DNA of 64,000 bases from Trichosphaerium sp. ATCC 40318 (taxonomy: Eukaryota; Discosea; Flabellinia; Trichosidae), in assembly GCA_038496445.1 (NCBI GenBank), contig JALMLS010000092.1, forward strand, positions 46,861 through 110,860, in the 5' to 3' direction. Below the pieces are notes generated by a model. The model ran no database searches. It worked only from the letters and a program-made list of their open reading frames with translations, and was not told the DNA's origin. Position numbers and translations under genes: made by a program. Shown here in pieces: positions 59,201 through 64,000 of this stretch. Within the stretch, counting starts at the first letter, position 1; every line of letters starts with the position of its first letter.

Positions 59201-60551
59201 CTTGCTCTTTAGGATTAATTGAGTGGGTGTCTGGATGTGATACATTACATGAATTGATGAAATCATACAGGAAGCAACGCAATATAGCTATTGACGCTGA
59301 GTTGACGCACATGCAACGTGCTAGTTTTGGATCAACAAATAACGCTTATTACTACAAGATGAGTACAATTCAAAAACTAGAAGTATTCCAATATGCTCTA
59401 TCAAAAACAAAAGGAGATGATTTAGAGAGAATACTATGGCTTAATAGTAAGAGTTCAGAGGTACGATGAACACAAAAGGCTCATTTTTAAGCTCAAAAAG
59501 AAGACAAACCTCAATGACTTTTTTTTTTTGGTTTTTGGTTTCGACTTCGCTTCAACGGTTTTATTCTTACTTTTTTTGCCTTCTAGCAATGGATTGATAA
59601 ACGTATGGTATACACTAGATCTCTTGCTACTATGTCTATGGTTGGTTATATTCTAGGATTGGGTGATCGTCATCCTAATAATCTGATGTTGAATCGAAAT
59701 ACTGGTATGGTTATTCATATTGATTTCGGAGATTGCTTTGAAGTCGCTATGCATCGTGAAAGGTTCAGTGAGAAAGTACCATTCCGTCTCACAAGATTAT
59801 TGATAAACGCCATGGAAGTATCAGGTATCGAAGGTAACTTCAGGTCAACTTCAAATACAGTCATGAATCTTTTGAGAAACAACAAAGAAAGTATTCTTGC
59901 TGTACTCGAAGCCTTTGTATATGATCCTCTTGCGCAACTTGGATGGCTTTTACAGCGTAATGGTGGAACTGATAAGGATGATGATGGTCTTGAGACACCA
60001 GGTAGTTAAATTCTTTTGGAAGGTTAAAGTTGTTTGTACTGATTGGTTTTTTTTGTTTTAGATGGTGGTCAAAGTATGTCTGCTAAAATTGTTTCTGAGT
60101 TCAGTTGGAGTGGTACTGCAAGTGGTATAGATAGTATCGGCACAAGTGCAAACTCATTCGTTAGGTACGAACCCCAGACAAACGCGTTTTTTTTAGAAGT
60201 CTTTTGTTCTTGAAGTTTTTTGTTTTCTGACTTGTTTTACTCTGTAGGGATATCCCATCACGATCAGCTCTTGAAAATTCTGTTAGAGAATATGGTATTG
60301 ATATCAATCAAAAAGCACTTGAAGTTATTGACCGTATCTCAGCAAAGTTAACTGGACGTGCGTGCATAGAGTGTTTTTTTTTTTTGAAAAACTTTGCTTA
60401 ACCATGTTTTTTCTTAACAGGTGATTTTGCGTCTAATACCAGGACCCATAAACAACTTGATGTTACGGAACAAGTAGATAAACTTATATCTCAAGCTACT
60501 GATCATGAGAACTTATGTGCTGCTTACCTTGGATGGTGTCCGTACTGGTAA
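50206..60551 (+). CDS. TOR: Target of rapamycin (TOR) serine/threonine kinase
   Basis: Complete TOR gene, 30-40 exons. Central nutrient/growth kinase of TORC1/2. Exon 1 (50,206-50,345, [13 protein letters not shown]) joins in phase 2 to 50,569 ([14 protein letters not shown]); ATG 50,561 is a possible shorter start. HEAT repeats run to about 55.3 kb ([20 protein letters not shown]). FAT domain about 55.4-58.1 kb. FRB 58,168-58,728 ([20 protein letters not shown] to [16 protein letters not shown]) keeps the Ser, Trp and Phe that contact rapamycin-FKBP12 in human TOR (positions 2035, 2101, 2108). Kinase: [20 protein letters not shown], catalytic loop GLGDRHPNN (59,656-59,682), HIDFGDCFE (DFG at 59,722-59,730). 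FATC ends [14 protein letters not shown], stop 60,549-60,551. Introns average about 60 nt and several carry CACGTG. Intron 51,283-51,353 seems to start with GC. Confidence 0.96.
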
Positions 60552-60731
60552 AAAGAGGAAATAAAAAAAAAAGAACCAAAAAAAAAAAAAAGAGATAAAA
60601 ATAGAGACACAACAAAAAAGTTGTAAATATCATCGTTTGTAAATAATAAAAAGGTTATAGCAGCATGCATATTAAGTGATTGAAAGTTCTACAACCTAGT
60701 AAACTACGTCGTGATAGAGCCACACCTACAT
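60552..60731. other. TOR 3' region
   Basis: A-rich 3' UTR-like sequence with AAATAAAAAA and GTAAATAATAAAAAGG near 60,565-60,655, the probable polyadenylation region of TOR. Confidence 0.45.
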
Positions 60732-61066
60732 TTTTGGAGTTGCCGCTTGAGATTAGCATATTCTACAACAAACCATGTTGAACACGATTCACGGCTTGTC
60801 AGACGTGTCATCTACTCTCTTCTATTATTCATGAAGCCATTGGGTACAATGAAATTGGAGGTGACTGTAACAAAGAATTTGCTGTTGTACACGTGATTTG
60901 CCTACAAGGCACTCAAGTTACAGTTGAAGGCATTACAGCACTCAAAGTTGTACATAGAATAGATCTTCGCAACACTGTAGTGACTAAAGGAAACAACTCC
61001 AAGTAATTGTGGGACAACTTAAGGCAGTTGGCGTTGTGAGTGCAGTTGTTGGTGGTACTATAGTTG
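60732..61066 (+). pseudogene. Decayed F-box/LRR fragment related to the 9.1-kb gene
   Basis: Forward-frame pieces align with the F-box/LRR protein at 9089-10155. ELPLEISIF matches the F-box start ELPTEVLATI. HLLSSIIHEAIGYNE matches RMLASIIHDITGYSM. GTQVTVEGITALKVV and IDLRNTVVTKG match the LRR units. An in-frame stop follows NKPC, and most repeats are missing. It is a partial, nonfunctional copy. Confidence 0.65.
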
Positions 61067-61162
61067 ACAGTATGAAACTTCACTTCATGAACAAACATTA
61101 TAGTGTAATTAGACTTTTTGGTAAATAAGGAGGTGTATGATGTCCCAAAAAGCCAATTTACA

Positions 61163-61235
61163 CTAATTCTTGTTCACGTGATATATTTTCAAACTTTAGT
61201 ATGGATGTGGACAGTGTATTACCAGTTTTAGGCTG
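61163..61235 (+). promoter_or_regulatory. Inverted copy of the LRR array upstream block
   Basis: Reverse complement of the block found upstream of array copies 1-5: a CACGTGATATATTTTCAAAC core, then the GTCCACA segment. It lies about 450 bp before the truncated LRR gene at 61,655. Confidence 0.55.
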
Positions 61236-61654
61236 AACCAAAAACAAGACGGAGTGTGAACAAAACTTATGTGAACAACCTCCGAGGAAAAGGCAAACCA
61301 AGCGGAATTAAAAAGAAACCGCTCGTCGCGTTCCATCTCTGAGCCCCTTACATACCTTGAATAGTACATGGCACATATATATCTGTTTATTAATCGCTTA
61401 GTAGAGGACTCAACATACAAACTACCAAATACCTGTACCAGTTTTATCTACGGAAGAATCCAAGAGCTCAAGGTACCGCATCGTTTCGTAAATCAAACAT
61501 GAAATTAAATTAAATTAAATACTGATCACATGACCTGCAAAATTAATATGTAGCGGCTAACGTTCAGTAGCAATTATTCCGGCTACTTTGTGCTAAATAA
61601 TTCAAAACGATAAAATTAGTTCTTTTCTCACGTTTTTAGTAGTTTCTACGTCAA

Positions 61655-62540
61655 ATGCATCGGATTACAATGAATTCGATCTTGGTTCTACTTCTAGTGA
61701 TGATAAATGTATCATATGCCCAAATTGATTTCGTAACAGCATTGAGAGATGTGTACTCTCATGACCCTTTATTTCACGTGCGTGGCTTTATTTCTGTAGG
61801 TGCTATTTTTACTTACATCCCAATTTAGCCCTGCAACCATACTGGCGTGACATGCGATGAATCCGACGCCATATGTGAAGTGTTGGTGTTAAGCTAAACG
61901 TTTGCGTTGTTGTAACTAAAAGCGGTAGGCGAATGCATGAGGACATTGATTTGAACTTGAGTGATGACGCCTTTGATGCATTGGACTCGCTCACGGTTTT
62001 GTAAGAAATACTCTTCTTTTTATGTACTAAAATGGTTTTCAAGAGACCTAAGCACTGATAGTATATCATGGACGCTTACATTGAATCCTGGAAAACTCAT
62101 GAATCTTGAGAGTTTGTACGTCATCATATTGTTTTTGTTTCTCGTGTTATCAAATTGTTTACACTTCAAACAGATCTCTTTTTGGTAAGTTAGGAGATAC
62201 CGAGTAATGTACATACCTCACGCCTAGGAAATATTCAAAGAGTACAGCATTCAATTCCTCCATCCATCTTACAGCTAACAAAACTCCGAGACATGTAAGT
62301 GATTATTATTCTGACTTATTCTAATTATGTTTTACAGAAGTATAACGTATGATTCTAATATGGCAGGAACAATTCCAACGAATTTATTTACAAGTCTTTC
62401 TCAACTAGAATTTCTGTAAGCACAACACAAACCACGTGTTTTTTAGAACACAACAAATTAACTTTTTTAAGCGATTTATCACACACTGAGATTAGTGGTC
62501 CTATTCCAGATATACCATACCTCCTGTAAGAGCCTGTATT
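61655..62540 (+). pseudogene. Truncated LRR array gene, inverted (5' exons only)
   Basis: Start ATG at 61,655 (MHRITMNSILVLLLVMINVS), then DFVTALRDVYSHDPLF and the CACGTG border. Exon 2 has PCNHTGVTCDESDAICE. Then DLNLSDDAFDALDSLTV, STDSISWTLTLNPGKLMNLE, SIPPSILQLTKLRDM, YDSNMAGTIPTNLFTSLSQL and DLSHTEISGPIPDIPYLL. Splice sites and frames of these exons are intact. The last one lacks the PPESALKS codons of its relatives, and no further LRR exon, Cys domain or tail follows. It could yield only a short secreted LRR fragment, so it is most likely a pseudogene. Confidence 0.72.
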
Positions 62541-62986
62541 GAAACTAAAGTTGTATTTTTAAGTATTACTATTTTCTTCAGTACACCTTTGGATCAATAC
62601 CCAGTATACTTAATTTAATATTTGTGTCCATGTGCTTTTTTCATTGCATTACACCATCTGATTCATTATTCTGCATTCCAATCAGTCAAATAATTCTACC
62701 AATCATCATGTTAAAGTTTTGTTTTTGCCTTTGAAGAATATTTGTACCCATCAAGCATGAAAGTTTAACTAATACTCTGTTCTATTGACACAAAACCTTT
62801 CAAATTCTCATGAAGTCTTTTCCAAAAAACACAAGAGTTTTCTGTGTGTATTGCAATTTTCTTGTACTGAGACTTTGTCATTGCATCACCTTAAATCAAA
62901 CCATAGTGAGTAAAACATCTTTTTGTCTCCATTTGCATTATAACAAGTGTAGTCCCAATAATTTTTCAATTGTGCTAAATCTATTT
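62541..62986. other. Intergenic between LRR fragment and transposase-like gene
   Basis: A/T-rich sequence with no array similarity and no recognised coding feature. It contains the breakpoint of the inverted duplication. Confidence 0.4.
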
Positions 62987-63826
62987 TCAATCAGGGCATA
63001 ACAGGGCCACTTTATAAGTCTTGGTTTGCAAAAGTTTTGACTCTTTAAGAATCTTACGTTGTCTGTGCCAAATGTCGTAACAGTGATTTAGGTTGTTATG
63101 TTGTGGGAAAGCTTCTACCATTTGTCTTAAAGAGAGACTTGTTCCGCTACATTCATCTGAAGTTACATAGTCTATTCTGCGAGTATTGTGTGCCAAGTGT
63201 TTCAAAGCTTCTATTCTGCTACCTTTGCCTTTATCTTTGCATTTATGGGTCTTACATACAGAATCGTCTGCATGTCCTTGATATAATACTTTTCTACTGT
63301 CTTGATTGATTATAGTGCATGTTGCGTATGGTGCAGGACTTAATGGTTGATAACATCTTGAAAACTGCTCATCAAATTCAACATGTGCTCCATGTTGCAC
63401 TTGTATACAGTGGTTGTCCAGTTCTGTATACTCGTGTACAATATCCTCTTCTGTTTTACTTTTAACAGCCTTGACAAAGATTTTTTTGACTGCTTCCATT
63501 CTGTCATGTGTAATAAAATGCACATTCATGCCAGAGAATAAATCTTTTGCAAATTTGTAAGAAAGGCCAGCCAATAAAGTTGATGTTGCTACTGCACAAT
63601 TAATGTGTCTTCGACTTGTCTACAAAAAAAAAAAATTAGTAAATTGAAAAACTATAAAACACACCTTAGAACTTCTCTTATCTAAATCAACACACATTTT
63701 ATCATTAGCACCAATATCCACTGTTACTTTTGCAGCACATCCATCTGTGACAACAGCCATTCCAGCTACTGGTGTATTATTTCGTCCAAGAGTAGAAAGA
63801 CTGACATAGATCATATAACTTTCCAC
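62987..63826 (-). CDS. DDE-transposase-like protein, two exons
   Basis: Exon 1 (from 63,826, MESYMIYVSLSTLGRNNTPV) ends at about 63,665. A short intron ending TTTGTAG leads to exon 2, which stops at 62,987. It reads RHINCAVATSTLLAGLSYKF, an acidic site in VEFDEQFSRCYQPL, TIINQDSRKVLYQGH, YVTSDECSGTSLSLRQM and finally LNHCYDIWHRQRKILKES. The order (early Asp, then xVTSDxxxxxxxL, then HxxDxWHxxK) resembles the RNase-H-like transposases common as uncharacterised multi-copy proteins in animal and protist genomes (from memory, not searched). Stop soon after the WH motif suggests truncation or a missing 3' exon. No terminal repeats seen. Could be a domesticated or degraded element. Confidence 0.5.
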
Positions 63827-64000
63827 ATTGACAAGATGTTTTCTTCTTTGTCACATACATGAGTACCTTAGGCCCTTTTATATCTGAAATGTTGCTGCAA
63901 AATCTTTGTTGTAAGCCTATTATGTACATTAATATTATGATAACACAAAAAAAAGAGATATGTAAAATGTCTGAAAGGCTTACAACATTACATTCAAATT
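63827..64000. other. Right edge, nothing recognised
   Basis: May contain upstream sequence or a further exon of the transposase-like gene. Too short to judge. Confidence 0.3.

Larger units (their letters stand above)
61140..62540 (+). repeat. Inverted partial duplicate of an LRR array unit
   Basis: Promoter plus 5' exons of an LRR array gene in the opposite orientation to the array. It matches, reversed, about 31.7-33.1 kb (copy 4), including the spacer segment with GGTCATGTGATCAG. The similarity stops at about 62,540. Confidence 0.75.

Overview
This is a eukaryotic nuclear window. It is AT-rich, and almost every gene is broken by short introns (mostly about 40-100 nt) that begin GTACGT/GTAAGT and end in AG. 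The gene set argues for a free-living unikont protist, most likely an amoebozoan. It holds two Rho/Rac-type GTPases, TOR kinase with an FRB domain, an inositol-phosphate ATP-grasp kinase (ITPK1 type), a heparanase-like GH79 glycosidase, a Zn2Cys6 transcription factor and many plant-style extracellular LRR proteins. A deep-branching fungus or other holomycotan cannot be excluded because of the Zn2Cys6 factor. No species is claimed.

Left part (1-8.7 kb, minus strand): the 5' portion of an atypical Rho GTPase runs off the left edge. Two tandem copies (A and B) of a type I membrane protein gene follow, each with a signal peptide, a Pro/Thr stalk, one transmembrane helix and a short tail. Between them lie a 531-bp foldback MITE, a small secreted-protein gene, a second inverted repeat and a gene remnant.

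Middle part (9-17.5 kb, plus strand): four unrelated single-copy genes. These are an F-box/LRR protein, a GH79 beta-glucuronidase/heparanase-like secreted enzyme, an ITPK1-like kinase and an aldo-keto reductase-like protein that has lost two of its four catalytic residues.

LRR array (17.6-45.1 kb, minus strand): seven head-to-tail paralogues at about 4-kb spacing. Each encodes a signal peptide, an LRR N-cap, about 15 LRR exons of one repeat each, a Cys-containing membrane-proximal module and a hydrophobic C-terminal tail like a GPI-anchor signal. Five share a conserved upstream block carrying CACGTG. The membrane-proximal module, including the position of a phase-1 intron before its first Cys, is shared with copies A and B. 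The whole 0.9-45 kb region is therefore one cluster of rapidly duplicating cell-surface proteins. It resembles in style a recognition/adhesion locus, and a second atypical Rho GTPase lies just beyond its right end.

Right part (45.9-64 kb): the second Rho-like GTPase (plus), a Zn2Cys6 transcription factor (minus), the complete TOR kinase gene (plus, about 10.3 kb, 30-40 exons), and a debris zone. The debris zone has a decayed F-box/LRR fragment, an inverted truncated LRR gene with its promoter, and a DDE-transposase-like gene.

Two genome-level oddities stand out. The hexamer CACGTG occurs roughly 60 times, against about 7 expected from base composition. Several introns seem to need a GA or GC, rather than GT, first dinucleotide to keep the reading frame. 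All exon borders were worked out by eye from reading frame, splice consensus and family similarity and have not been checked against RNA.
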